Assembly: GCA_964636485.1 (NCBI GenBank) | Contig: CAZWSO010000014.1 | Location: 1-28,261 of the forward strand | Source of the DNA: CAYXRS01 sp964636485 | GTDB taxonomy: Bacteria > Gemmatimonadota > Gemmatimonadetes > Gemmatimonadales > Gemmatimonadaceae | DNA length: 28,261 bases | Reading direction: 5' to 3' | Shown: positions 7,974 to 15,678 of the stretch, one piece after another | Layout: each line of letters starts with the position of its first letter | Numbering within the stretch: position 1 is the first letter of the stretch | Notes under the pieces: generated by a model | What the model saw: the letters and a program-made list of their open reading frames with translations, nothing else | What the model was told of the DNA's origin: nothing | The model's database searches: none | Program-made: the position numbers and the translations under genes

Positions 7974-9308
7974 GTGCAGGCTTCGACCACCGCCGGCAAG
8001 AGACCGGCGCCTCGCCCGGCCGATGGGCGCCTTGGCGTGCTGCTCCCTGGTATGGGGGCTGTCGCCACGACCTTCATGGCCGGTGTCGAGAGCGTGCGGC
8101 GCGGGCTGAGTCAGCCGATTGGCTCGCTTACTCAGCTTGCCACAATACGTCTTGGTAAGCGCACGGATCAGCGCAGCCCTCTCATCCGGGATTTCGTCCC
8201 GCTCGCCGGGCTCGACGACCTGGCGTTCGGTGGGTGGGATCCCATCCCGGACGACGCGCTGACCGCGGCTCACAAGTGCGGTGTACTCGACGACAAGGAT
8301 CTGGCGCCGATCGCGGATTTCCTGAAGGAGATCGAGCCGATGCCCGCCGTGTTCGACAGGCACTATGTGACGCGCATCGATGGCACCAACCTGAAGAAGG
8401 GCAAGACGAAGCGCGATCTGGCTGAGCAGCTCCGGCAGGACATCGTCGACTTCCGCGCGCTGCATCGGCTCGACCGCGTGGTCATGGTTTGGTGTGGCTC
8501 CACGGAGATCTACATCAAGCACGGGCCGCAGCACGCCACGGTCGATCAGTTCGAGAAGGCGATGGAGCGAAACGACGAGGCGATCTCGCCTTCGATGCTG
8601 TACGCATGGGCGGCGATCATGGAGGGGGTCCCGTTTGCCAACGGTGCACCCAACCTGTCGGTTGACGCGCCGGCACTTGTGCAACTTGCCAACGAGCGCG
8701 CCGTTCCGGTGTCGGGCAAGGATTTCAAGACCGGGCAGACGTGGATGAAGACCGTCATCGCGCCGGGTCTCAAGGCTCGAATGCTTGGCCTGGAGGGGTG
8801 GTACTCCACGAACATTCTCGGCAATCGCGATGGCGAGGTGCTCGACGACCCGGCCTCATTCAAGACCAAGGAGGAGTCCAAGCTCAGTGTGCTGCATACG
8901 ATTCTGCAGCCCGAGCTGTATCCCATGCTGTACGACGGCTTTTCGCACGTAGTGCGCATCAACTACTATCCGCCGCGGGGGGACAACAAGGAGGGCTGGG
9001 ACAACATCGACATCCGCGGCTGGATGAACTACCCCATGCAGATCAAGGTCAACTTTCTCTGTCGCGACTCGATTCTTGCCGCGCCCATCGTGCTGGACCT
9101 GGCGTTATTCATGGATTTCGCGCAGCGCGCGGGAATGCGCGGCATTCAGGAGTGGCTGTCGTTCTACTTCAAGAGCCCGATGACGGCACCCGGTCTCCAG
9201 CCGGAGCACGATCTGTTCATTCAGCAGACTAAGCTCAAGAACACGCTGCGCCATTTGATGGGCGAAGATCAGATCACGCACCTCGGTCTCGAGTACTACG
9301 CCACATGA
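7974..9308 (+). CDS. Inositol-3-phosphate synthase (myo-inositol-1-phosphate synthase)
   Basis: This 444-residue NAD-dependent cytoplasmic isomerase converts glucose-6-phosphate to 1D-myo-inositol 3-phosphate. Visible are the Rossmann glycine motif LLPGMGAVATTF (about residues 23-34), NGAPNLSVDAPAL (about 222-234), and the catalytic-domain segment KTGQTWMKTVIAPGLKARM followed by NILGNRDGEVL (about 252-290), all characteristic of the family. The length fits bacterial members. The GTG start directly follows the TAA of the preceding gene, with AGGAGA 7 nt upstream inside that gene. Coupling to a CDP-alcohol phosphotransferase points to inositol phospholipid synthesis rather than a compatible solute. 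The stop overlaps the next gene by 4 nt. Confidence 0.95.
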   Translation: MQASTTAGKRPAPRPADGRLGVLLPGMGAVATTFMAGVESVRRGLSQPIGSLTQLATIRLGKRTDQRSPLIRDFVPLAGLDDLAFGGWDPIPDDALTAAHKCGVLDDKDLAPIADFLKEIEPMPAVFDRHYVTRIDGTNLKKGKTKRDLAEQLRQDIVDFRALHRLDRVVMVWCGSTEIYIKHGPQHATVDQFEKAMERNDEAISPSMLYAWAAIMEGVPFANGAPNLSVDAPALVQLANERAVPVSGKDFKTGQTWMKTVIAPGLKARMLGLEGWYSTNILGNRDGEVLDDPASFKTKEESKLSVLHTILQPELYPMLYDGFSHVVRINYYPPRGDNKEGWDNIDIRGWMNYPMQIKVNFLCRDSILAAPIVLDLALFMDFAQRAGMRGIQEWLSFYFKSPMTAPGLQPEHDLFIQQTKLKNTLRHLMGEDQITHLGLEYYAT

Positions 9309-9730
9309 GCATCCCGCGTTTTCGTGTCGTCCTCGCGGCTGCTGCGGCCGGCCTTCTCGCCGCCTGCCCGCCCGCGGACCCAACGCCCGGTATCCGGATG
9401 ACGTCGACGACGTTCCTGTTCCGCGCGAGCACTGAACCGATGCCGCCGCGCGCTCGGGAGCAGACACGCTTTCGCGTGGTAGTGCGCGACCGTGAGACGG
9501 GTCAGCCGATCGAGGGCGGTGAGGGTCGGGTGTTTTCCTCGACGATCGATGGTGCGAGCACCTGGGACATTCTCGTGCCCGGCGAGGAGCTCGGCACCTA
9601 CTACGGTAACCTGAACTTCATCATCTCGGGCGAGTGGGCCATGGCCGTTCAGTTCCGCCGCTCCGAGGACGAACCGCTGGAGCGCGTGGACTGGATGCAG
9701 GAGGTTCTCGCCGCTCGTGAAGAGCCCTGA
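9305..9730 (+). CDS. Putative lipoprotein with a YtkA/FixH-like beta domain
   Basis: This 141-residue protein has a clear lipoprotein signal (MSIPRFRVVLAAAAAGLLAAC, lipobox LAAC). The mature part resembles YtkA-like domains: RVVVRDRETGQPIEGGEG, then TYYGNLNFIISGEWAMAVQF, i.e. the modifiable-ligand strand pair and the 'G-x-W' strand. Such domains are periplasmic beta-sandwiches, often near copper or redox proteins; the function here is unknown. The start overlaps the synthase stop by 4 nt (ATGA), so it is in the same transcript. Domain similarity is judged by eye only. Confidence 0.7.
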   Translation: MSIPRFRVVLAAAAAGLLAACPPADPTPGIRMTSTTFLFRASTEPMPPRAREQTRFRVVVRDRETGQPIEGGEGRVFSSTIDGASTWDILVPGEELGTYYGNLNFIISGEWAMAVQFRRSEDEPLERVDWMQEVLAAREEP

Positions 9731-9734
9731 CCAG

Positions 9735-10028
9735 ATGCGACATTTTCATCGAACGCACATCACACCGGATGAGACGCTGGCGATCGCCGACGCGTTCTTC
9801 CCGACGATCGGCCTCGAGCGGAAGGGCGCGGAGGAGCGACGCCGCACCTTCGCCGGTCCCCTTGGCACCCTCGAGCTGTCGGTCCGCGCCGAGGGAGGGC
9901 ACTACACTCTCATCGACGCGTACACCGATCAGACGGGAGAGAGCCGGCTCGATCGCAACGTCAAGCGGTACTTCGTGAAGGTGCATCGCGCCGCCAATCC
10001 GGCGCACCGCCTGAAGGCCGCCTACTGA
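9735..10028 (+). CDS. Conserved-looking small protein of unknown function
   Basis: This protein has 97 residues from ATG 9735 (4 nt after the previous stop). A GTG at 9717, inside the previous gene and preceded by AGGAGG at 9699-9704 with a 12-nt gap, would add 6 residues, so the start is uncertain. The protein is soluble and basic, with RTFAGPLGTLELSVRAEGGHYTLIDAYTDQ as a likely beta-hairpin (split here for description only by eye) and a lysine/arginine-rich C-terminal helix. No named family was recognised. The stop overlaps the E1 alpha start by 1 nt (TGATG), which supports real translation of this frame. Confidence 0.6.
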   Translation: MRHFHRTHITPDETLAIADAFFPTIGLERKGAEERRRTFAGPLGTLELSVRAEGGHYTLIDAYTDQTGESRLDRNVKRYFVKVHRAANPAHRLKAAY

Positions 10029-11173
10029 TGAGCTCGCGCACCACCTCGCGCGCCCGGCGCCTTCGCGGAGCCGAGCGCGATGAGCGCCCATCGGCAACGC
10101 TCACCAGCGCGGATAAGCTCGAGCTGTACTACTACATGCGGCTGACCCGCTCGCTCGAGGAGCGACTGGTGAACCTCTACCGCCAGACGAAGGTGGTTGG
10201 CGGATTGTTCCGCTCGCTTGGGCAGGAGGCCGATGCCGTTGGCAGCGCCTATGCACTCGATCGCGCACGCGGTGATGTTCTCTCACCGCTCATACGCAAC
10301 CTGGGCTCGATGCTCGTGCAGGGTGCTCGGCCGGCCGAGATCCTGCGGCAGTACATGGCCCGTGGGGACTCTCCTACACGGGGGCGCGAACTGAATATCC
10401 ACTTCGGCGACCTCGAACGCGGCTTCATCGGCCAGATCTCTCATCTGGGCGACATGGTACCGGTGATGGCCGGAGTGACGCTGTCGTTCCGAATCCGCGG
10501 CGAGTCTCGTGTCGGATTGGTGTACGTCGGCGATGGCGCCACCAGTACCGGCGCCTTTCACGAGGGAATCAATTTCGCGTCGGTACAGCGTTGTCCGCTG
10601 GTTGTGATCGTCGAGAACAACGGCTACGCGTATACCACTCCCGTGACACGTCAGACGGCGGCCGCCTCCTTTCGCGACAAGGCGACAGGCTACGGCGCGC
10701 ACGGCGACGAGGCGGACGGCAACGACGTGCTGGCGGTGTACGATGTCACACGGCGCGCCGTGGATCGCGCCCGACGCGGAGAAGGAGTGACGCTGATCGA
10801 GCTTCATACCTACCGCCGCAAAGGTCACGCTGAGCACGACAACCAATCGTACGTCCCACCAGGCGAGATCGAATCATGGGAGCGAAACAACGATCCACTC
10901 GACCGGTATGTGCGCGTGCTCACGGAGCAGGAGGACATGTCCGCGGAGGCGCTGGAGCGAACTGACCGACTCGTGGAAGCGGAGGTGGATCGTGCCACCG
11001 AGATGGCGGAGAAGTCGCCGCCGCCGGATGCCGACGATGCACTGTCAGGCGTATACGCTGATCCGCCGCGCGTGGCGCCGCTCTGGTACAAGAAGCCGCA
11101 GGATCCCGCCCGAGGAGTTCCCGCGGGTGAGGGAGCCGGGAGACCCGGTGCATGGGAGCGTGGCCATGCCTGA
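10028..11173 (+). CDS. 2-oxo-acid dehydrogenase E1 component, alpha subunit
   Basis: This 381-residue subunit of the thiamine-diphosphate-dependent E1 heterotetramer decarboxylates a 2-oxo acid and passes the acyl group to lipoyl-E2. The ThDP/Mg motif is present: GDGATSTGAFHEG followed by ENNGYAYTTP (about residues 168-202). The region RRKGHAEHDNQSYVPPGE corresponds to the phosphorylation-loop segment of PDH/BCKDH alpha subunits, but lacks the usual DxxxYR form. The neighbours encode E1 beta and E2, so the complex is complete except for E3. The E2 lipoyl domain begins MPQMGES, more like branched-chain or oxoglutarate E2 than pyruvate E2, so a branched-chain 2-oxo-acid substrate is favoured but not proven. 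The C-terminal tail (about 25 residues) is rich in Gly/Pro and overlaps E1 beta. Confidence 0.9.
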   Translation: MSSRTTSRARRLRGAERDERPSATLTSADKLELYYYMRLTRSLEERLVNLYRQTKVVGGLFRSLGQEADAVGSAYALDRARGDVLSPLIRNLGSMLVQGARPAEILRQYMARGDSPTRGRELNIHFGDLERGFIGQISHLGDMVPVMAGVTLSFRIRGESRVGLVYVGDGATSTGAFHEGINFASVQRCPLVVIVENNGYAYTTPVTRQTAAASFRDKATGYGAHGDEADGNDVLAVYDVTRRAVDRARRGEGVTLIELHTYRRKGHAEHDNQSYVPPGEIESWERNNDPLDRYVRVLTEQEDMSAEALERTDRLVEAEVDRATEMAEKSPPPDADDALSGVYADPPRVAPLWYKKPQDPARGVPAGEGAGRPGAWERGHA

Positions 11174-12143
11174 GATCACCTATCTCGAGGCGATTCGTGA
11201 GGGACTGATCGAAGAGATGGAGCGCGACCCATCTGTCTTTCTGATGGGCGAGGATATAGGTGCGTATGGTGGCGCGTTCAAGGTGACCGATGGCCTGTTC
11301 GACAGATTCGGTGCCGACCGCGTGATCGACACGCCTGTTGCCGAGACGGGGTTCGTGGGAGCCGCCGCCGGCGCGGCACACATGGGGCTCCGGCCGGTGT
11401 GCGAGATGCAGTTCATCGACTTCATCTCCTGCGCCTACAGTATCCTCACCAACTACGTAGCGACGGCGCGCTATCGCGCCGGCCTTCCATGTCCGATGGT
11501 AGTACGCGGACCGAGTGGAGGCTATGTGCGCGGCGGGCCATTCCATTCTCAGAACCCGGAAGCGGCCTTTCTGCACACACCGGGACTGAAGATCGTCTAC
11601 CCGGCCACCGCGGCCGATGCGAAGGGACTGCTCAAGGCGGCAATCCGGGACGATGATCCCGTGCTTTACTTCGAGCACAAGTACCTCTACCGCCGCATCC
11701 GCGAGGAGATGCCGAGCGGAGACCACGTCGTACCGATCGGCCGCGCGCGGGTCGCTCGTGAAGGAAGGGATTTCTCCATCATTACGTACGCTGCGACCGT
11801 GTGGCGGGCGCTGGAAGCGGCAGAGCGGCTGGAGCGCGAGGATGGGCTGTCGGTTGAGGTGATCGACTTGCGCACGCTGCTCCCAATGGATGATGCGGCA
11901 ATTGTGGCGACTGTGCGCAAGACGAACCGTGCGATGATCGTCCACGAGGATACTCGAACCGGTGGTGTTGCGGGGGAGATCACGTCGCGGATCAATGAGC
12001 TGGCCTTCGCGTGGCTGGATGCTCCGGTGTTGCGAGTGACCGCCGCCGACGTGCCGCTCCCGTACGCACCAGCATTGGAGGATTACATCCTCCCGCAGAC
12101 GGACGACATCGTGACCGTCGCACGCCGTCTGGCGGCATATTGA
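11166..12143 (+). CDS. 2-oxo-acid dehydrogenase E1 component, beta subunit
   Basis: This 325-residue partner of E1 alpha contains the pyrimidine-binding domain (EITYLEAIREGLIEEM, FLMGEDIGAYGG, DTPVAETGFVGAAAGAA, with the conserved Glu) and the C-terminal transketolase domain (VEVIDLRTLLPMD, IVHEDTRTGGVAGEI). The length is standard for bacterial PDH/BCKDH beta subunits. ATG 11166 overlaps the end of E1 alpha by 8 nt; a GTG two codons earlier is an alternative. It acts in the cytoplasm as part of the E1 alpha2-beta2 tetramer bound to E2. Confidence 0.92.
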   Translation: MPEITYLEAIREGLIEEMERDPSVFLMGEDIGAYGGAFKVTDGLFDRFGADRVIDTPVAETGFVGAAAGAAHMGLRPVCEMQFIDFISCAYSILTNYVATARYRAGLPCPMVVRGPSGGYVRGGPFHSQNPEAAFLHTPGLKIVYPATAADAKGLLKAAIRDDDPVLYFEHKYLYRRIREEMPSGDHVVPIGRARVAREGRDFSIITYAATVWRALEAAERLEREDGLSVEVIDLRTLLPMDDAAIVATVRKTNRAMIVHEDTRTGGVAGEITSRINELAFAWLDAPVLRVTAADVPLPYAPALEDYILPQTDDIVTVARRLAAY

Positions 12144-12146
12144 GGG

Positions 12147-12479
12147 ATGCGAGAACCGCGGCGCAGCTACGGGTCAGTGCCGGAGGCGGCCGGCAGCGAG
12201 TCGCCGGCCGACGAGGCGCCGGGGCTCGCGCCCCGTTTGGCCGTGGGCTGTCTCACGTTCGTAGCCGGCGTGTTCAGCGGCGGCATGGTGTTTGTGCTCA
12301 TCGGGAAGATGGTGGGCTCGATAGCCGGCTGCGAGCCTCCGCCCGATCTGCCCGCCTGCCACTGGCATCTGTATGCAGGGGCGGGCATGTTGCTTGGGGG
12401 CATCACCCTCCCCATCCTTGCACTCAGACGTCTGCGGCGGATCTACCCGCCTCCGACACCGAAACCCGAACGAGGTTGA
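12147..12479 (+). CDS. Small two-helix membrane protein between E1 beta and E2
   Basis: This 110-residue protein has a charged, low-complexity N-terminus (about 30 residues), then two hydrophobic segments (LAVGCLTFVAGVFSGGMVFVL and LYAGAGMLLGGITLPILAL) separated by a short cysteine-bearing loop (GCEPPPDLPAC), and a basic Pro-rich tail. The loop with two cysteines would face the periplasm if the termini are inside. It starts 3 nt after E1 beta and ends 1 nt before E2. No family recognised and no evident role in the dehydrogenase complex. Confidence 0.7.
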   Translation: MREPRRSYGSVPEAAGSESPADEAPGLAPRLAVGCLTFVAGVFSGGMVFVLIGKMVGSIAGCEPPPDLPACHWHLYAGAGMLLGGITLPILALRRLRRIYPPPTPKPERG

Positions 12480-12480
12480 T

Positions 12481-13845
12481 GTGGCACGAGTCGACGTGAT
12501 CATGCCGCAGATGGGCGAATCCATCGCCGAGGGAACGCTCTCGCGGTGGCTCAAGAAGGTTGGCGACGATATCAAGCGCGACGAGCCCATCTTCGAGATC
12601 TCCACCGATAAGGTGGACGCCGAGATCCCTTCTCCCTCCGCGGGCGTGCTCGTGGAAGTGCTCGTGGAAGAAGGTGAGACGGTACCAGTGCAGACGGTGG
12701 TTGCACGTCTCGAGACGGAGAAAGGCGCTGCGGCGGCCACGGAGGCGCAGCCCGCCACCCCATCCGCCGAGCTGCAGCCCGAGGTTCCTTCACAGCAGCC
12801 GGCTACTCCCACTGCGCCAGACGTGGCCGCCGAGGCGCCAGCGCATGCCGAGCCAGCGCCGGCCGGTGCCGTGAGCGGCCAGCGTGCCCCGGCCGGCCGA
12901 GACGGGGAAGTGGCTTCCTTCGAGGAGCGCGTCCGCACCCGGTCGTCACCGCTCGTGCGCAAGATAGCCGCGGAGCACGGCATCGAGATCGCCGCCATGC
13001 AGGGCTCAGGCGTGGCAGGGCGCGTTACGAAGCGGGACATCATGGCCTTCATCGAATCCGGTGCGCACCAGCGGCCGGGGCCATCCATGTACGCCCCGGC
13101 TGGTGCGGAACCGCACGCCCCCATGCCGGAAGCGTGGCCCGGCGATGTGGTCGAGCCAATGTCGGTGATGCGGGCCAAGATCAGCGAGCGTATGGTCGTC
13201 TCGCGGCGCACGTCCGCGCATGTGACCTCCTTCATGGAGATCGACTTCACGCGCGTCGCGCGCATTCGATCTGCAAGGCGAGCCGAGTTCGAGGCTGCGA
13301 GCGGGCAGAAGCTCACGTACATGCCGTTCATCATCAAGGCGGTGGTGGACACGTTGAAGAGCTGGCCCATTCTCAATTCGTCAGTGGCCGGCACCAGCGT
13401 CATCTATCGCAAACAGTTCAACATCGGCGTCGCCGTCGCACTTGACTGGGGGCTTATTGTCCCTGTCATCAAGCACGCGGACGAGCTCTCTCTCGTCGGA
13501 CTTACCCGGGCCCTCAACGACCTTGCGCAGCGGGCGCGGTCGAAGAAGCTCCAGCCTGATGAAGTACAGGGCGGAACGTTTACCATCACCAATCCCGGAG
13601 TTTTTGGATCGCTGATGGGCACGCCGATCATCATGCAGCCTCAGGTGGCTATCCTGGGGATCGGGGCGATCGAGAAGCGGCCAAAGGTGATCTCCGGAGC
13701 AGATGGCGAGGACACGATCGCGATCCGCACCCTCTCGTATTTCTCGCTCTCGTTCGATCACCGCATCATCGATGGCTCCGTGGCCGATCAGTTTATGGCG
13801 CAGATCAAGAGCGGGGTGGAAGGCTTTCCGGACACGGGGGTCTGA
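12481..13845 (+). CDS. 2-oxo-acid dehydrogenase E2 component, dihydrolipoamide acyltransferase
   Basis: This protein has 454 residues in three domains joined by Ala/Pro-rich linkers. The lipoyl domain is at about 3-78 (MPQMGESIAEG; lipoyl lysine in STDKVDAE). The peripheral-subunit-binding domain is at about 155-195 (RSSPLVRKIAAEHG, GVAGRVTKRDI). The catalytic acyltransferase domain ends with FDHRIIDGSVADQF, which contains the active-site His and Asp (HxxxDG). It forms the core of the E1-E2-E3 complex. The start is GTG 12481 with GAGG 5 nt upstream. The single lipoyl domain and MGES motif resemble branched-chain 2-oxo-acid or oxoglutarate E2. No E3 (lipoamide dehydrogenase) gene is in the window. 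Confidence 0.93.
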   Translation: MARVDVIMPQMGESIAEGTLSRWLKKVGDDIKRDEPIFEISTDKVDAEIPSPSAGVLVEVLVEEGETVPVQTVVARLETEKGAAAATEAQPATPSAELQPEVPSQQPATPTAPDVAAEAPAHAEPAPAGAVSGQRAPAGRDGEVASFEERVRTRSSPLVRKIAAEHGIEIAAMQGSGVAGRVTKRDIMAFIESGAHQRPGPSMYAPAGAEPHAPMPEAWPGDVVEPMSVMRAKISERMVVSRRTSAHVTSFMEIDFTRVARIRSARRAEFEAASGQKLTYMPFIIKAVVDTLKSWPILNSSVAGTSVIYRKQFNIGVAVALDWGLIVPVIKHADELSLVGLTRALNDLAQRARSKKLQPDEVQGGTFTITNPGVFGSLMGTPIIMQPQVAILGIGAIEKRPKVISGADGEDTIAIRTLSYFSLSFDHRIIDGSVADQFMAQIKSGVEGFPDTGV

Positions 13846-13848
13846 TTC

Positions 13849-14109
13849 GTGCCCCGCGTACTGACAATGCAGCGAACGACGGTTCCATTCGGTGAACGGA
13901 AGCGCTTTATCGAGCGGCTGCGCGCTCGCCGCGATCATTACGCCCAGTCCGGGTGTCGCTACTGGGTGTTCGAGGATACGCAGCTTCCCGGTAGATTCGT
14001 CGAGTTCGTCGAGGCGGGCGAGGAGCGAGTTCTGATCGAAGCGATCGAGGGGTCTCCCGAGCGGCACGTCGACGCCGGGCGTGTCTATCGCGAGGCGGAG
14101 CTGGATTGA
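13849..14109 (+). CDS. Small protein of unknown function, possible dimeric alpha/beta barrel
   Basis: This protein has 86 residues from GTG 13849 (ATG 13867 is an alternative, 80 residues). The pattern TTVPFGERKRFIERLRARRDHY then CRYWVFED, RFVEFVEAG and VLIEAIEG (strand-helix-strand) resembles small ABM/ferredoxin-like dimeric barrels, but no catalytic residue can be named. It lies 3 nt after E2 and overlaps the next frame by 1 nt (TGATG), so it belongs to the long operon. Confidence 0.6.
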   Translation: MPRVLTMQRTTVPFGERKRFIERLRARRDHYAQSGCRYWVFEDTQLPGRFVEFVEAGEERVLIEAIEGSPERHVDAGRVYREAELD

Positions 14110-14375
14110 TGCCAGTACGTACGATCATGATCAGCGGAGAGAGGTGGGAGGTGCTACCCGCCGGCCGAGTCACGCAATACGATCGCGATGAGTTCGCCCT
14201 TCTGTTCGTCAGGAGAGAGGCCGGACGGCGTGAGGTGCGCGTCACCCGGTATTCGCCGCAGGGCTCCCGGTGGCGGGAGGAATCACTGGCAGAAATGAAC
14301 GATCAGGATCTCGAGCGGCTGTTCGGCATGTCGCAGCCATCCGCCACATCGCCTGAGGCGGGCTACCTCCCGTGA
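14109..14375 (+). CDS. Small protein of unknown function
   Basis: This protein has 88 residues from ATG 14109, coupled to the preceding stop (TGATG). It is a soluble, beta-rich sequence: MISGERWEVLPAGRVTQYDR, then FALLFVRREAGRREVRVTRYSP, and an acidic helix LAEMNDQDLERLFG. The layout (strands, then a short helix) suggests one small domain. No family recognised. The stop overlaps the PHP gene by 4 nt (GTGA). Confidence 0.6.
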   Translation: MPVRTIMISGERWEVLPAGRVTQYDRDEFALLFVRREAGRREVRVTRYSPQGSRWREESLAEMNDQDLERLFGMSQPSATSPEAGYLP

Positions 14376-15226
14376 CGGCGCGGGAGGACGTTCGTACACC
14401 CGACCGGTTCGTGGATTTGCACATGCACTCTCTGGCCTCGGATGGAGCGTGCTCTCCTGCGGACGTAGTGGAGACGGCGCGCTCGGTGGGCCTCGCGGCA
14501 ATTGCACTCACCGACCACGACACGCTGGCCGGATTACCAGAGGCGGTGGCGGCCGGAGAGCGGCTCGGTGTCCGTGTCATTTCCGGTGTCGAGCTGAGCG
14601 CGATGGATGGTCGGGAAGAAGTGCACGTGCTCGGTCTGCATCTGTCCCGCACCGAATCTCTCGAGTTCGCGCTGGCCGATTTCCGTCAGCGGCGGCTCCA
14701 GCGGGCCGAGGCGATGGTCGCACGCCTCAACGCCCTCGGCGTTCCGGTTTCGCTCGATGCCGTTCTCTCGGCTGCCGGCGGCGGCGCGATCGGCCGTCCG
14801 CACCTGGCGCGCGCGATCGTGGACGGGGGGTGGGCACGCGACACGCGCGAAGCCTTCGACCGATACCTTGGCAACGGCAGGCCGGCCCACGTTGCGAAGG
14901 CCAAGATCAGCGTGCGTGACGCGATCCGGCTTGTCCACCAGGCCAGAGGCCTTGCGGTGTGGGCTCATCCGGGCGGCGCGGCAAACAGACGTCGTTTGGA
15001 GCAGATGCGCGGTGAGGGCCTCGATGGCCTGGAGGTCCGGCACCCCGGGCACTCCTCGGAGGACATCGTGCGTCTCAAGACTTTGGCTGACCACCTCGGC
15101 CTGGTACCGAGCGGCGGATCCGACTGGCATGGGGCCAGGGAAGGCACGCGCCTCATGGGGTCGATGCTGGTCCCGGGTGAATGGCTTGACATCCAGGACG
15201 CCAGAGTGAAGGCACGAGCCGCATGA
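14372..15226 (+). CDS. PHP-domain phosphoesterase, YciV/TrpH (RNase AM)-like
   Basis: This 284-residue cytoplasmic metal-dependent hydrolase shows the PHP motifs in order: DLHMHSLASDG (motif I), ALTDHDT (motif II), ISGVELSA with the ligand Glu (motif III), AVWAHPGG, and SGGSDWHG (motif IV). The insertion IGRPHLARAIVDGG and the LGNGRPAHV segment are typical of the YciV/TrpH group, which hydrolyses 3',5'-nucleoside bisphosphates and trims RNA 5' ends. The start is GTG 14372 with a 4-nt overlap. The stop overlaps the ATG of the next gene (ATGA). Confidence 0.88.
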   Translation: MTAREDVRTPDRFVDLHMHSLASDGACSPADVVETARSVGLAAIALTDHDTLAGLPEAVAAGERLGVRVISGVELSAMDGREEVHVLGLHLSRTESLEFALADFRQRRLQRAEAMVARLNALGVPVSLDAVLSAAGGGAIGRPHLARAIVDGGWARDTREAFDRYLGNGRPAHVAKAKISVRDAIRLVHQARGLAVWAHPGGAANRRRLEQMRGEGLDGLEVRHPGHSSEDIVRLKTLADHLGLVPSGGSDWHGAREGTRLMGSMLVPGEWLDIQDARVKARAA

Positions 15227-15678
15227 CCAGATCGGCGCTTCCTGCCATCGGTTCAGTGGCCCCCGACTTTACGGCAGCAGCCAGCGACGGCAGGACGTTG
15301 TCGCTCGGGGAGCTTCTCGTTCACCGGCACGTGGTGCTCTTCTTCTATCCGGGGAACGACACCCCTGGCTGAAACCGTCAACTCTCCGCCGTGCGCGATG
15401 AGATGAGGAGCTTTGAGGGTGCCGGAGCACAGCCCGTTGGCGTCAACCCTGCCAGTGTGGCAAGTCATGCGCGCTACGCCGGCAAGATGGGGTTTTCCTT
15501 TCCGCTGTTGAGCGACGCGGATCGCACCATCGCCGCGGCGTACGGTGCATTGAAGGATGATGGCAGAGGGATCCAGCGGACGGTCGTCGCGATTCGCCGT
15601 GATGGCACTGTTGCGTTCGCCGCCCGCGGTGCTCCACCCCCATCCGACGTCTTGCTCGCCCTGTCTGGAGGGGCTTGA
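15223..15678 (+). CDS. Selenocysteine-containing peroxiredoxin (BCP/AhpC-TSA fold), TGA at 15370 read as Sec
   Basis: Reading from ATG 15223 through an in-frame TGA to the stop at 15676 gives one 151-residue thioredoxin-fold peroxiredoxin. The N-terminal half has VAPDFTAAASDGRTLSL and VVLFFYPGNDTPG; the C-terminal half has VRDEM, VGVNPASVASHARYA, FPLLSDADRTIAAAYG and the conserved Arg of QRTVVAI (R119). The TGA is residue 50, exactly the peroxidatic position of PxxxTxxC (PGNDTPG-U). The protein contains no cysteine; the usual resolving position five residues on is Ser55, so it would be a 1-Sec enzyme needing an external thiol reductant. A hairpin follows the TGA (15374-15420). Without recoding there would be a 49-residue stub plus a 95-residue fragment from GTG 15391. 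It reduces peroxides. The start overlaps the PHP stop by 4 nt; the stop abuts the SDR start. A loss-of-function nonsense mutation is the alternative, made unlikely by the exact position. Confidence 0.88.
15374..15420 (+). promoter_or_regulatory. Candidate bacterial SECIS hairpin
   Basis: The RNA starting one base after the UGA can pair as three helices: ACC (15374-15376) with GGU (15418-15420); UCAA (15378-15381) with UUGA (15413-15416); CUCC (15384-15387) with GGAG (15407-15410). They are separated by a 1x1 G.G mismatch and a symmetric 2x2 internal loop. A further C-G, G.U, U-A extension would leave an apical loop at about 15393-15402 that starts with G, about 20 nt from the UGA. That placement and the leading G agree with the bacterial SECIS consensus. 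The fold was made by hand, not computed. Confidence 0.6.

Noticed and set aside
7653..8684. 343-codon minus-strand frame
   Set aside because: Antisense to the phosphotransferase and inositol-phosphate synthase genes; no recognisable motif.
12174..13403. 409-codon minus-strand frame
   Set aside because: Shadow of the E2 gene and the small membrane gene; Ser/Thr/Ala-rich low-complexity translation in high-GC DNA.
15391..15678. Separate 95-residue gene starting at GTG 15391
   Set aside because: It is the C-terminal part of the peroxiredoxin, in frame with the N-terminal half through the TGA at 15370.
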